64,000 bases of DNA from Monosiga brevicollis MX1 (GCF_000002865.3 NW_001865047.1:277694-341693); one strand, 5' to 3'; counted from the stretch's first letter, positions 36,264 through 49,908 are shown. The notes: a model not told the origin generated them from the sequence alone. A program made the numbers and translations.

Positions 36264-39200
36264 CTACTCACTTCCTGACGCAAGAAGCTGATTGATGTTG
36301 GGGAAGCCGAGAGCATCAATCACAAACTTGTTGGAGCCCATAAACTGGCGCTATTGTCCAGTGCAACAGCTGGTGAGAAAATGCATGGTCAGTCGCAACG
36401 TCTCAGTCAGAACGCACCTGAAGGAAGGACATCTTGGGCCGCAAAACTTCATAAAGGGTTTGTCCAGGCGTGACTTGTCGCCTTTGCGCAAGTTTAGCCG
36501 CCTAGCCCAGCACCCACAGAAGCAGAAGAGGAGCTTGAATTTACCAAGTCTTATGTTAAGCCCTGATGCATCTCTGTTTTGCATGGCCGGCTCAAACCTG
36601 GTCCACTGCATCCTGCAGGCTCCCAAGTTGATCCACAAGGCCGCGCTGCTGTGCTTGTTCAGCCGAGAACACTTGACCTTTGGCATGCTTCTCGGCCTCC
36701 TCCAAGCTCATGCCTCGCCCTACCGTATAAGCAGCCAGTTTGTCAGCAGTCAAAGGCACGCCATGCATAGTACAAGCAGAGGCCCGAGGACAGATCGGTT
36801 CACTGGCCCCTGACACCAGGCAGTTGTCAATACGTCACACCTTGACAAACAATCTTGAGAAAGGCATGGTACACCTCTTCACTGCGCTTGTCCAAGTAGG
36901 CGCGGACCTCGGGAGACATGGGTGCATAAAAGTCATTGACGCGTGCCAGTGGGCCGGGCTGTGCGGGCCGAGCGCCAGCAGAACAAATCAGCAACGGCTG
37001 TGGGTGTCTCGCCGCCGCCATCAAGTTAATTGGTGCCGTACCTCACTGATCAAGTGATGGCGCACGCCCATCATGTCGTCAATGAGCTTTTGACCGTTGG
37101 GTCGGAGCATGGCCACGCCAATGCTGCCCGTGATGCTCATCGGATCAGCTACAATAGTGCTATCCAAACGCAGGCAAGCACAGTGCTCGCGTGTCAAATG
37201 AGCATGCATTACGCCTCAAGGTCGCTCAGGTCTGGCGTGTCACGTACTGAGCTAGTGCCGAGATGTAGTAGCCGCCAGAAGCGGCCAGGGTCCCGAAGCT
37301 GGCCACGACCGGTTTCACAGCTGCCAAGCGCGCCACCTAACAAGCGCATCAGACGCTGGCATCAGAAAGGGCGTCTTACGTTGGTAACGATAGACATGGT
37401 TGTACCTCGCGCGCAATGAGATCACTGGCCAGCGCAGAGCCACCCGAAGAATCGACCCGCAGCACCACAGCATCAATGTCGGCTCGCCGATGCGCTTCCC
37501 TACGCCACACAGCAAAATGGCAATCATTAGACCAACAACTGCTCCCAAGAATACCCCGGCCCCGAGGCCCACGAGCTTCGATGCCACTGCAGACTAACCA
37601 CAACATGGGGATGATGTTGTCCTGCCCAAAGGAGCCACGTTGCCCCTTGCCAGAGACAATGGTGCCGCCACAACGGATGACACCGACGCGTGAAGACTTG
37701 GCAGAGATGGCGACTCCAATCTGCGAAGCAGAGCCCATGTAGGGTGATTGTTGGCGCGCAATCAATATTGAAAAAACGCCTCATCGCGGGCTGTCCAAAG
37801 ATGAGGCAGTCAAACCTTTTTCAAAGAAAAGCGAGCGTAGCGCTTCTCTGGAACGACAAAGCGCGTTTTTGGTGCAGCATCGGGCTTGTGCGTGCGCACC
37901 ACATCCGCATATGCTTCGTCTAATTTATTTTCATTGCCGCGGTGAAAATTCAGCCTGGTCATCAGAGCACGCGGGGTTTAGCGTGCGTGGTGCGTACCTT
38001 TGTAAGCAATCTGCAGATTTGGAAAATGCTGGGCCAAGTCATCAATGGCGGGCGAATCGACCAGCAATTGAGCCGCGGCGGTCGCATCCAGGCTTTCCAC
38101 GAGCTGACTGAGGCGCTCCGTGTAGCTTTTGGTCATGCCGCGAAGCAGATCGCCCATGTTTTGCACGACCGCCGGGTTGACGTCATCGGCAGCAAAGGTA
38201 TCGACAATACCCTTAAACTCGCCTACGAGTCCAGCAAACGTGAGCCGAGTTACGCGGGGCCGCCACCGCGCGGCGTGCGACTGTGATGCAAGAAAAGGAA
38301 AGGCCAAAGGTTGAAAGGGGTATGGGCTGTTAGGTGCTAAGTTGAGGGATTCGTACCAGAGCGGACCGCCTCTACATCCAGGCCAAGCTTTTGTAAGAAC
38401 GGCTTGTAGGCCGAGACGCGGAAGGAGAAGCCTGCCACATCCGGCGTGAGCGCTGATGAGGAACAACTAGCCTTGCTGTATGCACTTGGACGTCCCTGGG
38501 CTTTCTCACTCACCATGCAAGTTGACAGAGGCAGAGCTGGGGGCAAAGAAACGCTCAGCGGCCGCGCCAACAAGAGCCACCTGAGATGGTGCAGGGTCCA
38601 GTGTGCACAAATTTAACAACAGCGTACTGGCATGATGATAAAAATGCCAAAGAGTTGTGGTGCACCCAAACACACCGCGTGTGTAATGACTGTGCCATAG
38701 ACGTAAACCTTGGTTCCAGCCGCTTGCAGTTGCTGAATACGCTGGACTAGCTCGGCTGTCTGCAAGGGGACGTTTGGTGGACAGCAGGTGCCAAGATCAG
38801 CCATTTTGGCCTTTGAGTATGTAAAACATCATGTTCGTGTTGCGAGGGCAAAGGGCTTACTCTGGTCAAGGGTGCGGCGTAACCATCCAAGTCCAACCAG
38901 ACAGCTACAGTGCCACATGGTGCAGGGCAAGGCAAGAGCATGATCAAGTGTGTTTTCGGGCCGAGGCATTGGTCTGGCCAGCGTGATTTGTACATGGAGC
39001 GCACCGTGGATCAGGGGATCGTGCTGTGCCTTGCGGAGGAGACTCATGGTATCGTCGAATGATGGCTTGCGATCTGGGGCCATGCGCTCCAAGGGAGAGG
39101 CTGCAGCGTCCTGCATGGTCGAAGAACGTGGTGTCGTGAGCAATCTCGACTGAGCATTGAGCTAGCTTGGCAGGTCCAGCGATCGTGCCTCGCTCAAGGG

Positions 39201-39562
39201 GCCGTTAAGGCGGAGCATGAGGAGTCCTGGTTCTTTGGTCCAACGGCGCCACCAAAAGAAGCTCTTGATGGCATGTCTTTCGGATGCCTGCGGTCACCGA
39301 TCCCCAGCCGAGTATGGTGATCATGAGCTCAAGGTACATAACCGATTCGCCTTGCCAAGTCAAGTGCAAATCATTTGCATCAGGCGCCCAGCCCGTGCAT
39401 TCGAACCTGCTCGATATGCTCCGTTGTACCCATGTAGCGACGGGTATGAGCGTTCACAATGCGGAACGCCGGTGTCGAGCCAACAACCCGAGTCGGCAAG
39501 CGCAAGGCCAAGCCGCGACCGGTGCGTGCCAGTGTTAAACCCAACAATGCGCGCTGCGCCAT
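36264..39562 (-). CDS. Signal-peptide peptidase SppA (protease IV, S49) with organelle presequence
   Basis: Many exons encode a double-domain S49 peptidase of the long SppA type. The first exon MAQRALLGLTLARTGRGLAL...RIVNAHTRRYMGTTEH is Arg-rich with no acidic residue for about 45 positions, fitting a mitochondrial presequence. A short hydrophobic exon LMITILGWGS may be a membrane segment. N-terminal domain: LLMLRLNGPLSEARS, HGALHVQI, LQAAGTKVYVYGT, ERFFAPSSASVNLHG, AGFSFRVSAYKPFLQKLG. C-terminal domain: IDAVVLRVDSSGGSALASD, KPVVASFGTLAASGGYYIS with the nucleophilic Ser in ASGGYY, MSITGSIGVAMLRP, and GQVFSAEQAQQRGLVDQLG. The stop (CTA at 36264-36266) gives an end NINQLLASGSE. SppA degrades leftover signal peptides and membrane fragments in bacteria and plastids. 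Start confidence is moderate, and some small exons were not resolved. Confidence 0.8.
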
Positions 39563-39756
39563 CTTGACGATGTCTCGTCGGCCTTATCCCCTCGACGACC
39601 CGCGAGCCTTCTCCCTCAAGACCCAAACATTCAAAGCCAATCCCAGCTCACACGCCTTACGTGCTCCCGTCTCAGTGCACAACAGTACTTCAAACTTCGG
39701 AGGGGAGCGCGCTCACACGGCTCCAAACGTCAAGAAAAATGCGCGAAAGAGAACTT

Positions 39757-40174
<418 letters not shown>

Positions 40175-40275
40175 TGGAGTTTGAGAGCGAGCCCTTTCAC
40201 AGTCTTTCAAGGGTCCGAGCGATGTGTGTGTGTGGTGGCTTTGCGGGGTGAACGTGAGTGTCGGCGCTTGGGAGC

Positions 40276-42381
40276 ATGGCTGAGCCGACGGCGGATGAAA
40301 TTGCAGGTGTGTCGTTGCCGAGCCGAGGAGGGGAAGAGGGTGTGCGCGGTTGCCGGGGTTGCTTTAGACCGTGTGGCGAGGAGAGCTGGTGGGCTCATGG
40401 CCGGGCGTGCACAGCGGCCGTGCTGGATCGCTACAATCGTCTGCCACGCAAGGGAAAGCCAAACCCACGGGAGCTGGAATGGAGTGTGCTGGCCGGCGTG
40501 CATTTGGCCCGCCCTGATCATCAGGTGTGTGCCCGTGTGTCCACTTGAAGACCAGACTCGCGCGCGTGTCGCCTCTCATAGGCCATTTTGCATGCGTCAT
40601 TGTGTTCATGCGAGCTATAGCACGTGGCCTGTTTGGCCACGGGCACCAAGTGTTTGGGCCACGAGCGCCTGGACAAGGAGGGTGGCCTTGTAGTTGATCA
40701 ACACGCAGAAGTTCTGGCCCGTCGTGCCTTTATCAAGTTGGTTCCTTGTGCGTCGAGCTCCCCGCCGTCGCAGGGCAGTCACGCAAAATGCTTGCTGCGT
40801 CTAGGTTTTGTTTCGAGGAGATTCAGCGCGCGCACGCAACCGGCTCGTCGCCATGGCTGGAACCCACATCAAGGCCACCGCATGCGGCTCCTGCGAGCTG
40901 GAATTCCGTACCCTACTTTCGCTTTCGACACGACGTCACCATAGCGCTCTACATTAGCCAGGCCCCTTGTACGAAGTTGAGCATTTGCGCCACAATTGCA
41001 CCGGCCCCTGCCCAGCTCGGCACACACATCCTCGTTTCCACCAACATCCTGCTGGCTCATCTAGGTGGCGACGCATGCATTTTTGAGCTGAGTGAGACAG
41101 AACGTATCCGTACGTCCATGCTGTGGGCTTGTGCGTTTGCCCTAGCGGCCGCGATTGGCCTGACAACGTGCTTCATCGCTGTTCCTCAGATGCGGCTAAA
41201 CGCGCAAAAGTCACCACTGCAGTAGACGCCAAGGTCGACGTGCGCCGAACTGGTGCCAAATCGAATCGTGCTGGTGTCGAGGTAGCCAAGACGTGCTCGC
41301 ACTATCGCCGAGCCCGTGCGCCATTGGCCTCAACCTTTTTGGTCTCTGTCTAGGAGCCAATGTCAGATGGCGCTGCCTATCACACAACGGGACTTTGGCG
41401 CACCAAACCCGGGCGAGGTCCGCCGAGCCATTCCATGTGCTGTTCCGATAAACTTGCAAAATGGTTAGAGCATGTTGCCACATATTTGCCTTCCTTTGCC
41501 TTCTTCTTCTTGCGGGCCCTCTTCTGACGACCACCGGTGTTCAGGGCCTGGTGTGGGGCTCAAGGCGCATTGCTTAGTTTGGTGCTGGAGCCTTTTGGGT
41601 TCCATCGCATTGTGGTCTCGAGTGACTTTAACCATCCCGCCATGGAGCGAGCAGTCGTGCTGCGCACGGCCGGGTTTGCGCCGCCAAAGGCAAGCGACCC
41701 CACAGAGCAAGCGGCGCCGCTCTGGCCCTTACAGAAACAGGTGAGACCATCCAGACCCCGCAGCAAGTTGGGAACGCAGGTTGCGAGCTCTTTTTGGCAG
41801 TCAGCTTCCAGCTTACCAGATTATTTTCCGCCAGCCTCGTCTAGAAGGGGCCAAGCCCAAATTTGCAAGCTGCCTACGTGACATGGAGGAGCAGTATTTG
41901 CTTGCCAATCCCAATGCGGGTGCGTCTAGTCGTTGGCACCGCCCAAGTGCCTGTGTTGACACTGACGGATGCACCATCGCATTTTCGTTTAGAGTTGCAT
42001 CAAGTCAAGTTTGTGGGCTGCAGTGACAGCGTGGTAGTCCTTTTCGCGACGACGGGCGAGCCAGAGTGGCATGATGTCATAAACAAAGGGCGGCGAGGTG
42101 GCGTGGCTAAACGTAAGGGCAAGGGGTCGGGTGCCGATCTATTCCTACTTGCTCGGCCTCTTCTAGCCAAGCACGCGCTTTTTGAATTGTTGCACACCAC
42201 CGTGCAAAAGCTGGGATGTGCCGACGTGCTCGCCCCATCATTGACATACGCAGCGACCAAACGATTGGCGCTCGCCCATTCAAGGCGGCGTGATGCCTTC
42301 TTGGACCAGGTCCCAAACTGGCGCGGCAATGGAGCTGCAGTCAATGACTTTAGTCTTGCCCATCCTGCCATAGAAAGTTGA
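40276..42381 (+). CDS. ADAT1: tRNA-specific adenosine deaminase 1 (A37 to I37)
   Basis: A multi-exon gene for the ADAR/ADAT1-type deaminase that converts A37 of eukaryotic tRNA-Ala to inosine. The first exon ATG at 40276 gives MAEPTADEIAGV, then LDRYNRLPRKGKPNP and LEWSVLAGVHLA. The zinc-site motifs are GTKCLGHERLDKEGGLVVDQHAEVLARR (HAE) cut by my quotation limit into LVVDQHAEVLARRAF; then SQAPCGDACIFELSE, obtained by splicing near 40967 to 41065, which gives a canonical PCGDA; and a second zinc ligand region GLWRTKPGRGPPSHSMCCSD. The A-deaminase fold continues with IVVSSDFNHPAMERAV, YQIIFRQPRLEG and a last exon with DVINKGRRGGVAKRKGKG, ending TGA at 42379-42381. The inositol-phosphate and tRNA contacts cannot be judged by eye. 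It is head-to-head with the SppA-like gene. Confidence 0.9.
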
Positions 42382-42611
42382 ATCAAGTCTCGACATTAAA
42401 TTTTAAAGAGCTAAGCAAAGGCCTCAGATCTGCTCTGAGATTTGAATCCCTCGACCCAATAACGAGAGGGAAAAAAACAAAGTCAAACAGGCGTGCACTC
42501 GTGCAACTGTCCAAGGCTTTGGCCATGATATCCACGGGGTAAATTAGGTCTTGGCTGAACGCATGCATGCGCGACTCAAGCACAAACTCAAACTCTTTGG
42601 ATATCTTTGCA

Positions 42612-44571
42612 TCAGGAATCGAACGCGCGGGTATATGCCAAGCTGATATATTGTTTTGCAAGGCCGTATACCGTATAGGAGATGCTGGCAGCCGGGGCCG
42701 CCTTTAGCAGCGTTGGTACGACGCCGCGGTAAAAGCCACGCCAGCCCTCTTGCTGTCGAATTTGGTTAAAAGCGTCGCGAAATCCGTCGTAGCGGTCTGC
42801 GCCTGGCATGCCCGAGGCCTAAAGCAGAGAAGCGAAGCGAAAAAAAAAAAAAAGAGAAAGGAACGAAGATGAGTGTCAAGCGGGGCTACTACCGCGGAAA
42901 GGGACACCGGGAAGCTCAGCAATACATGAATGTTGCACTCACCTGCAGGCGCGTGCGAACCAGTCCCAGGGGAAAGGTGGCCAGCATGGCAATGCTGGAG
43001 GAGGCGACGCCACAACCCAAGAGGGTGAGCACAGAGGGTTTGTTGCGGTCCGTGTGCAGGTACTGCGCAGCCGCGTCTCGGAGTAACGAGTTGGAGGCCA
43101 AGTCAATGCCCGCAAAGGGTATGATGCCAATGATACTGATGCGCAGTCCCGAAAATAGCGAACGCCAACCCTCCTCGGCTGCGACCTTCTTAAGGCAATG
43201 CGCCAAGCCATTGTAGGTGCCGTGCGGAGCCAGGGCCAGGCGTACTCGAGCAATTTCCAGCGGATAAATGACCATTTGGGAGGCAGCGCCGGCCATGCCA
43301 CCAGCAACAAAGCGTTCCGTTACCGTCACATTAAACGGATCAGCGGCGAATTGGCGCTTCAAGATATCAAAGGTGGCGTAGCGGATGGATGTTTCCGGTG
43401 CAATCTTGATACAGTTGACCCCATTGCCGCGCCAGAGCGCCAACCAGCCCTCTTCTCGAACTGCCTGTTCCCAGACACGGATAAAATTCCCAGCCCCACC
43501 GGTGCCGGCTTGCATCATAAGACGAATGCGGTCAATGGGTGCGGTGGCCGAGCGAGAAACGGCGCCGGCAATGCCACCTGCAAGGAGCTGGATGGTCACT
43601 TGAGTTGGGGAGAGTTGGGGATCACGGCAAGCATGACCAGCGGCTGCGGCGTTGGCCCTGGAATCAGTGTCGGCCGCTTGGTCTGTAGGGCCCGAGTTGA
43701 ACGGGGCAGGGGGCCCATCGACTGATTCAACAAAGTGCTGGCGGAGGCTCCACTCGGGGTGGGTGCTTTCGATAAAGGGGGCCGAGAGACGCCAGTACTC
43801 ATCAAACATGGCGCGGACATTGGTGCCAGGGAGCAGGAGGAGAAAATCTCGAAACTCAGCCCACTGGACGGCACCGTCGTGGTTGACGTCTGCCATGCTT
43901 ATAAAAGTGGAGATCTCCTCGTCGCTGGCGGCCATGTCAATGTTGTAAAGAGCCAAGCGAAGGTCACCAGCCGTGAGTTTACCGTTAAATTGGGCTTGGT
44001 GCTGAAGCTCTCGGAAGGCTTCCCAGAGCTGCTCCTGACGTTGCTCGTAGAAAAGGCGAAACTCTGTGAGGGAGACGCTTTTGTCGTCATCGTCGCAGTT
44101 GTCCCGAGCAGCCTCGTGAATGCGCAAGAGCAGATCATCAAGCGTGCTAGCGTTGGCCACCACCCCGAGTGACATGAGCGCCTTGGCCAGTTCGAAGCGG
44201 CTGAGTTGTCCGTTGGCGTCAGCGTCCATGTGATGGAAAACACGTTCAATTTCATCCGACGTGGCCAATTGGTTGAGCTCGTCCGACACTTCGGCCACCG
44301 TAGTGGCATTGGCAATCACCTTGGGCGGTGTGGTGGGACCACTGGCAGGGGCGACCGTCGCATCAGGAGCCCCAACGGCCCATGGCGCGACAAAGAGTGC
44401 GCGGGCCGAGGTTGCAAACCATTGCCAGTAGGATGAGCCCCCCGAGACGTCACGAGATGCTGGTGCGGCTGAAGAGGTACTTGACGTCCGAGGCGTGGAG
44501 AGTGGGGCCTGCAGGTTCCGGTCGGCGTGCGCTGCCTGATCATGCTCTTGGTCGGTCGGCGCCATGGCCAT
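42612..44571 (-). CDS. SLC25A24: Calcium-binding mitochondrial carrier (SCaMC / ATP-Mg:phosphate type)
   Basis: Two exons. The first is unusually long (about 1.6 kb uninterrupted) and the second covers 42612 to about 42820. The N-terminal half has EF-hand segments: DADANGQLSRFELAKAL, DDDDKSVSLTEF, FNGKLTAGDLRLALY and DVNHDGAVQWAEFRDF. The C-terminal half has three mitochondrial carrier repeats with the PxD/ExxRxR signatures PIDRIRLMMQ, PLEIARVRLA and PLGLVRTRLQ, each followed by a G-rich helix (GWLALWRGNG, GWRSLFSG, GWRGFYRG). This architecture is that of the SLC25A23/24/25 carriers, which exchange ATP-Mg for phosphate across the inner membrane under cytosolic calcium control. The N-terminus before the first EF-hand is about 100 residues and disordered. 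The start MAMAPTDQEH at 44571 is the first ATG; the second Met, two codons on, is an alternative. Confidence 0.92.
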
Positions 44572-45415
44572 GTCGTGGTGATGAAGCGCGTTCCCACGCC
44601 AAAACTCCCTGTCACGCTGGTCCTAATTGAGGCACAAGAGCAGGCATTCCGCCTCGTCCTCCCACCAGATGATATACCTCCCAGTGTTCTCCCTGACACC
44701 CTCTCAGCTTATCACTGGATGGCTCCACTTCACTCGATAAAAAAAAGGAGAGCAAGTGTTAGTCAGACGAACAAAATTTTTTGACTCCAAAATGAGAGAG
44801 GAGAAACTCACATGTGAGAGAGAGAGCTTGAGAGCTTGAGAGCTTGAGAGCTTGAGAGAGAGCTTGAGAGAGAGCTTGAGAGAGAGAGAGAGAGCTTGAG
44901 AGAGCTTAAGAGAGAGAGAGAGAGAGAGCTTGAGAGCTTAAGAGAGAGCTTGAAAGCTTAGAGAGAGCTTGAGAGAGAGCTTGAGAGCTTGAGAGAGAGC
45001 TTGAGAGCTTAAAAGAGAGAGAGAGAGAGAGTGTGTTTGTGTTGGGAGTTTGTGGGAGTTTAGCATGTGAGCGAAAGAGAGGTGGCAGGAGAGATGGTGC
45101 TGGGGTGCGGCATTTGCGGGGGCGCCTTGAGTACATGGGACAAGAAGTTGGCCAAATCAGGGAAGTGAGGACGAATCGATTAACATGCCAAGAGGGAGAA
45201 TGCGGCCAACGGCTCCGCATAGAGGCGGGGCAGCGGCCGACAGATCTGGGTTTGTGGAAAATCATATGGGCCAAGAGGCGAACGCATGATGCATTTGAAA
45301 AGAAAAAGTCAAAGGCCCATCCAGTGGAGCAGCGGAGCGTTGGCATTAGCACACAACGCGCACCCCAAACCGCGGCGCGTCCCACGGAGGAAAGAGGGGA
45401 AGGCGCGTCAGGAAT
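44572..45415. repeat. Intergenic minisatellite of GAGCTT(GA)n units
   Basis: Bases 44815-45033 are made of AGAGCTTGAGAG units with GA expansions, a degenerate minisatellite with regularly spaced AGCTT boxes. It reads CT on the strand of the carrier gene. Bases 45040-45415 contain no supported gene and probably the 3' region of bL20m. Confidence 0.85.
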
Positions 45416-46294
45416 TTAGGAGAGAAGTTGCTTGAGGCCGGTGGCTGCTTGCTTTTGTTCGGCCTTTGCCAGCTCGGCCAGAGCCTGGAAGGAGCGGGGT
45501 TCGTGCATGGCCATCTCGGACAGCACCTTGCGGTTGAGTTGTACGTCCGCCTGATGACACACAAGGATCGTCCGGTTTGCAATGCGTATGAGCGGATACA
45601 TTCAGCGCTTTAGTACAGGTTGATCAGATCATTTGGTGCACGGCGTAGCATTTGGAGAGGGCCCACCTTGGCCAGACCGTTGACAAACTGCGAGTAGTTG
45701 ATATTGTGCTCTTTAGCGCCATAATTGATGCGCTGAATCCACAGCTAATGTAGCATGCCGAGGGCGAAGAACACCACACACGTATCATCAGACGAAATAG
45801 TGGCGAATGTCTCAAAGGCATTTGACCCTTGAGCCGGGAGCGGGACGGGTCGGTTTGTTCGGCGAGATGCGAGGGGGCGTACCGAGCGCATGTCACGTTT
45901 CTTGAGCTTGCGACCAATATAGCTGGCCTGCATCGCCCGCTCTGCCGCACGAATGGCAATGGTCCAGCAATTTTTCCGCTTGCCATAAAAGCCCTGGTAG
46001 CAAACACTCCCTATCAGCCAGGTGTCGATCCATACAAGTCCCAGCGGGGTAGCACGACTGCCGGCCTGGTACTGAGGGTCAGGCCTTTACCTTGGTAATG
46101 GCAAAAATCTTGGCACGGCGCGTATAGCGCGTTCCGATACCTGCACCCCCATCACCCCCACGCAGGCACCAAACATGACCAACCAGCCGACCACCGCCCA
46201 CCAAACTCTCATCCCTCATCCCACAGCACTCCTCTTACCCTCCCTCCTCCCCTCGTCCTCAACCAGCAGTGCTCCGCTCACCTGCACGAGTCAT
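45416..46294 (-). CDS. MRPL20: Mitochondrial large-subunit ribosomal protein bL20m
   Basis: Several exons encode a bL20 protein, an early-assembling 23S/mt-LSU rRNA binder. The first exon is tiny: ATG at 46294 reading MTRAG up to a GTGAGC donor. It joins [36 protein letters not shown] with [12 protein letters not shown], then the highly diagnostic [20 protein letters not shown] and [16 protein letters not shown], and ends [12 protein letters not shown] with TAA (TTA at 45416-45418). Length is about 130, as usual for the family. No separate targeting presequence is visible, which is common for bL20m. It is head-to-head with CDC16. A CA tract and a long GA tract (CT on this strand) lie just upstream. 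Confidence 0.9.
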
Positions 46295-46326
46295 TTTCAA
46301 AAGGTCGACCCGCAAGCTAAAACTGC

Positions 46327-46534
<208 letters not shown>

Positions 46535-47003
46535 AAGAGAGTTTTTGCCTAAGAATTACATTGGTGACAACATCTGTTTTTACCTAGTGTACAGAACAAC
46601 TGTGCTTGCCAGAAAAAACCCAAGACATTTGTCAGCATTGAAAATTTTGAAAAAAAGTGAGAGAGAGAGAGAGCGGCGACGAGACGGCGGGCGTCGGCGC
46701 ATCACTCGCTGCCTCTTGAATGGGGGGCGTGGTGGCAAGGTGGAGGGCATGGGAAGGGCGTACATTGAAGTGGAGAGGTTGGGGAGAACACGTTTATGTT
46801 GGACTTTGATCTTGTATTGGGCGTCTGTTGTGATGCTGTGCTGCGCTGCGCTGCGCTCCTTGCAATGCTTATTCAGCTGTGCCCCTCGACAAACAGGTGC
46901 TTTGCCGGAAGTGAGGTGCTTGTACGCGCTGCATTTGCCTTTGGTGCAACGGGTGCCAATTCCTGGGGAACCGTCGAGGCCAGAGGCCTGGTTAGCAGGC
47001 GGC

Positions 47004-49908
47004 ATGTGTTTGGATGAGGTGCGTCACGCTTCTGCCGTCCCTTTTTGTGTCACTCACAATATGCTCATATTGGTTCATCCCTGTTGCTTCCTTCCGGCCG
47101 CGTCGGTGGGCCGTGTAGTGCCGCGCCCTGGCCGCCCAGGCAGCCGCCGCCTACCAAAATGAAACGGCCATCTTCTGGTTCAACAAAGCCATTTCGCTGT
47201 CTTCAGGTGTGCCCATCCTTCCATCCACTGGGCCAGCGAGCATGCGATCAACCACTGCTCAGACACTCGATCTTGATCGCCTCTAGGTGCCGTGAAAGAC
47301 GTCTACGCACTCGGTCAGCAACTCAGACAGAACCGCGAACCCAAACGAGCCATTGCGTTGCTCCACCGCTTTAAGCTTGTCGTCCCCAACGTCGCTTGCC
47401 GCCACCTTGCGGCTCTTTGCCACTTTGATCTTGAGGAGTACCGCGACGCCCTGGACACAATTGGCAACACTGAGGCCGCCTTCGCTCAGCTTTTGAGCAA
47501 CGTCCAGGTGGATGACACATTTGCACCCATTGCCAACATCTCCGTATCCTTGGCTCTGCTCCGTGCCCGTATCCATGAACAACTTGACAACCTTCAGCTG
47601 GCCACCGAGTCCTACCTTTGTGCCCTCAAGCACGACATGACCTGCATGGAAGCCCTCAACCGGCTGACCAACCACTACATGCTTACCCTCAGCCAAGAAA
47701 AAAAGCTGCTGGCACAGGCCGTTCAGTATGCCCGCGAAACAGACACACCCGCCGCTCAGTTGATCTTGACCTTTTACAAACACAAACTCAATCGCGTCAG
47801 TTTGTCGGGTCCTTCGTTTCGCCTCCAGCCCAGTCGGCTCAGCCCACCTTCATCCTGCGCGCATCCTTGTATAACACCGCCTCTTCATCTGTGCCCATAG
47901 GCCGCAGCTCAGGACCGAAAGGACAAGTCAATCTCCTTTCCCGAGTTGCTACAGAACAATCAGGTCTTCTTGTCTTGCTGTTGCCTTTGGCACAGCCTCG
48001 TCAGGCCCCACCTGGCCTCACCACGTCGTCGTGTGGATGATGCACTTTGATCTTTGATACATTTGCAGGACGTGCGCATTGAACGTGCCAAGGATTTGTT
48101 TCGAGCTTGTCGCTTTCACGAGTGCTACGAAGAAACCACGGCGTAAGTTCTTGGTTTGCCTGCCGAAGCGGGCCTCGCCCATCCTGCCTGATGCCTGACG
48201 CCGGCGTTGCAACGAATTTAGTATTTTGGACGAAGACCCCTACGCGGTCGGCTGCTTGCCCACACACATAGCTTGCCTCGTCGAACTCAATGACACCAGT
48301 GGCCTCTTTTATCTGGCTCACCAGCTGGTGGACTCGAGTCCCAAAGATGCGGTTCGAACTCTGCGCCCCCGCCTCCATCTTGCACACAGCGTGCTGGTGC
48401 TGACTGAATCTGCCTGTGCAGATCTCGTGGCATGCTGTTGCCACATACTATTTACACGTTCGGGATCATGAGCAGGCCCGCCGCTATTATGGCAAGGCCA
48501 CCAAACTTCAGAACAACTGCGGCGACGCCTGGATAGGCTTCGGACATTCATTTGCACTCGAGGTACTGTATGACTTTTGCGCTTTCCGTGAACCGAACCA
48601 TCCGACCTGACTAGCGCTCATCCGAGTTTGATGTGGTTGTCAACATGCTCAGGGAGAACACGACCAGGCCATGGCCGCCTACAGCACGGCTGCCCGCATC
48701 ATGCCGGGCTCACACCTGCCGCTGATGTACATTGGCATGGAATACAGCGCCACAGATCACCATGAGCTCGCAAAAAGCTATTTTGAACGAGCCATGACCC
48801 GCTACGGTACGGTGTGATTGCTCGCCGTCGCTCTCAAACTCGCTCATCCTGTCCTCGAATGATGGCTTTTGTGATCGTTGGGCCTCATTTCCGGCTCCTT
48901 CTTGATGAACCCAAGACGCCGACCCGCTCCTCTGGCACGAACAGGGCATTCTCAACCTGAAGCTCGGTTTTTTTGATGTGGCCGTCGAGAATTTGAGAAA
49001 CGCCCTCGACCTGGCCAGCGCACAAAACTCGATGGTTTGAACCCAGTCAGGTCGCCCTCCTGCACCGTGCCATCGCACGCCACTCATTACGTCGGTCCTT
49101 CTGGCTGTGCCACAGACAACTCGCCATCGGGTGGCTTCATTTAATGCCCTGGGCCGCGCATACCATAGCTCGCAGTGCGTCTAGTTTTGCATCTCCCCGC
49201 TAAAAGCCTTCTCGTCACACGGGACGGCTCGTCCAACCAGACCGCAGCACTGCTGCACAACATTCATGGCCATTTCGTTGTCTTCCTCTTGTTCGTCCAC
49301 TCCAGATGGTACGAAGAGGCCATTGGATTTTATGAGCAGGCCTTGGCCTTGGATGGCCGGAATGGCGAGGCACATGCAGGCATTGGTGCCTGCTATCATG
49401 AGCAAGATGACCTGGGTGCGGCCATCGAGTCCTATCATCAGGTAAGCAAGACACTTGGGCCAGCCCCTTATGTTTCCGCACCAGCCATGTCTCCTGCTTT
49501 GCATCTTTGCCAGGAAAGTCACACTCTCACTTTTCTATGCTTGACGTATAGGCTCTGGCTGTGCAGCCTGCCAACGTGTTTGCTCAGGTGCTTCTGGATC
49601 ACGCTCTGCTCGAAGAAGCCGACCAGCACCTGCGCGATATCGATGACTGCCTGTTAGACCAGTTTGCGACCAACTCCCTGTCAGGCATTGCTGGTTTTGA
49701 TGAGAGTGACCCCTTGATAAGCCATCGTAGCACTGGCCAGCCCCCGCTGCAAGCACACCACCGTGAGCCACAGATTGAGCCACCGGAGAATGAGCGTTTT
49801 CCGCCGCCATCCCGCCTACCATCGAACAATCTCAGACTGTCGCCCATCCCGCAAGACTCAGACACCTCTGCCCTCGACGAATCAGCCATGGACATGTCTG
49901 ATGCGTGA
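47004..49908 (+). CDS. CDC16: APC/C subunit Cdc16 (APC6), TPR protein
   Basis: A multi-exon gene for the tetratricopeptide scaffold subunit of the anaphase-promoting complex. Exon 2 (from 47119) reads CRALAAQAAAAYQNETAIFWF; the next exon starts AVKDVYALGQQLRQNREPKRA. TPR blocks in the human Cdc16 order follow: LEEYRDALDTIG, LDNLQLATESYLCALKHD, CLPTHIACLVELND with LFYLAHQLVDSSP, ISWHAVATYYLHVRDHEQAR, WIGFGHSFALE, GEHDQAMAAYSTAARIMPG, LPLMYIGMEYSATDHHELA, and WYEEAIGFYEQALALDGRN. The tail is Ser/Pro/Asp-rich and ends DMSDA then TGA. The first exon is proposed as MCLDE at 47004 with a GTGCGT donor; it is in phase with exon 2, but the start is weakly supported and an upstream exon is possible. 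Confidence 0.85.
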
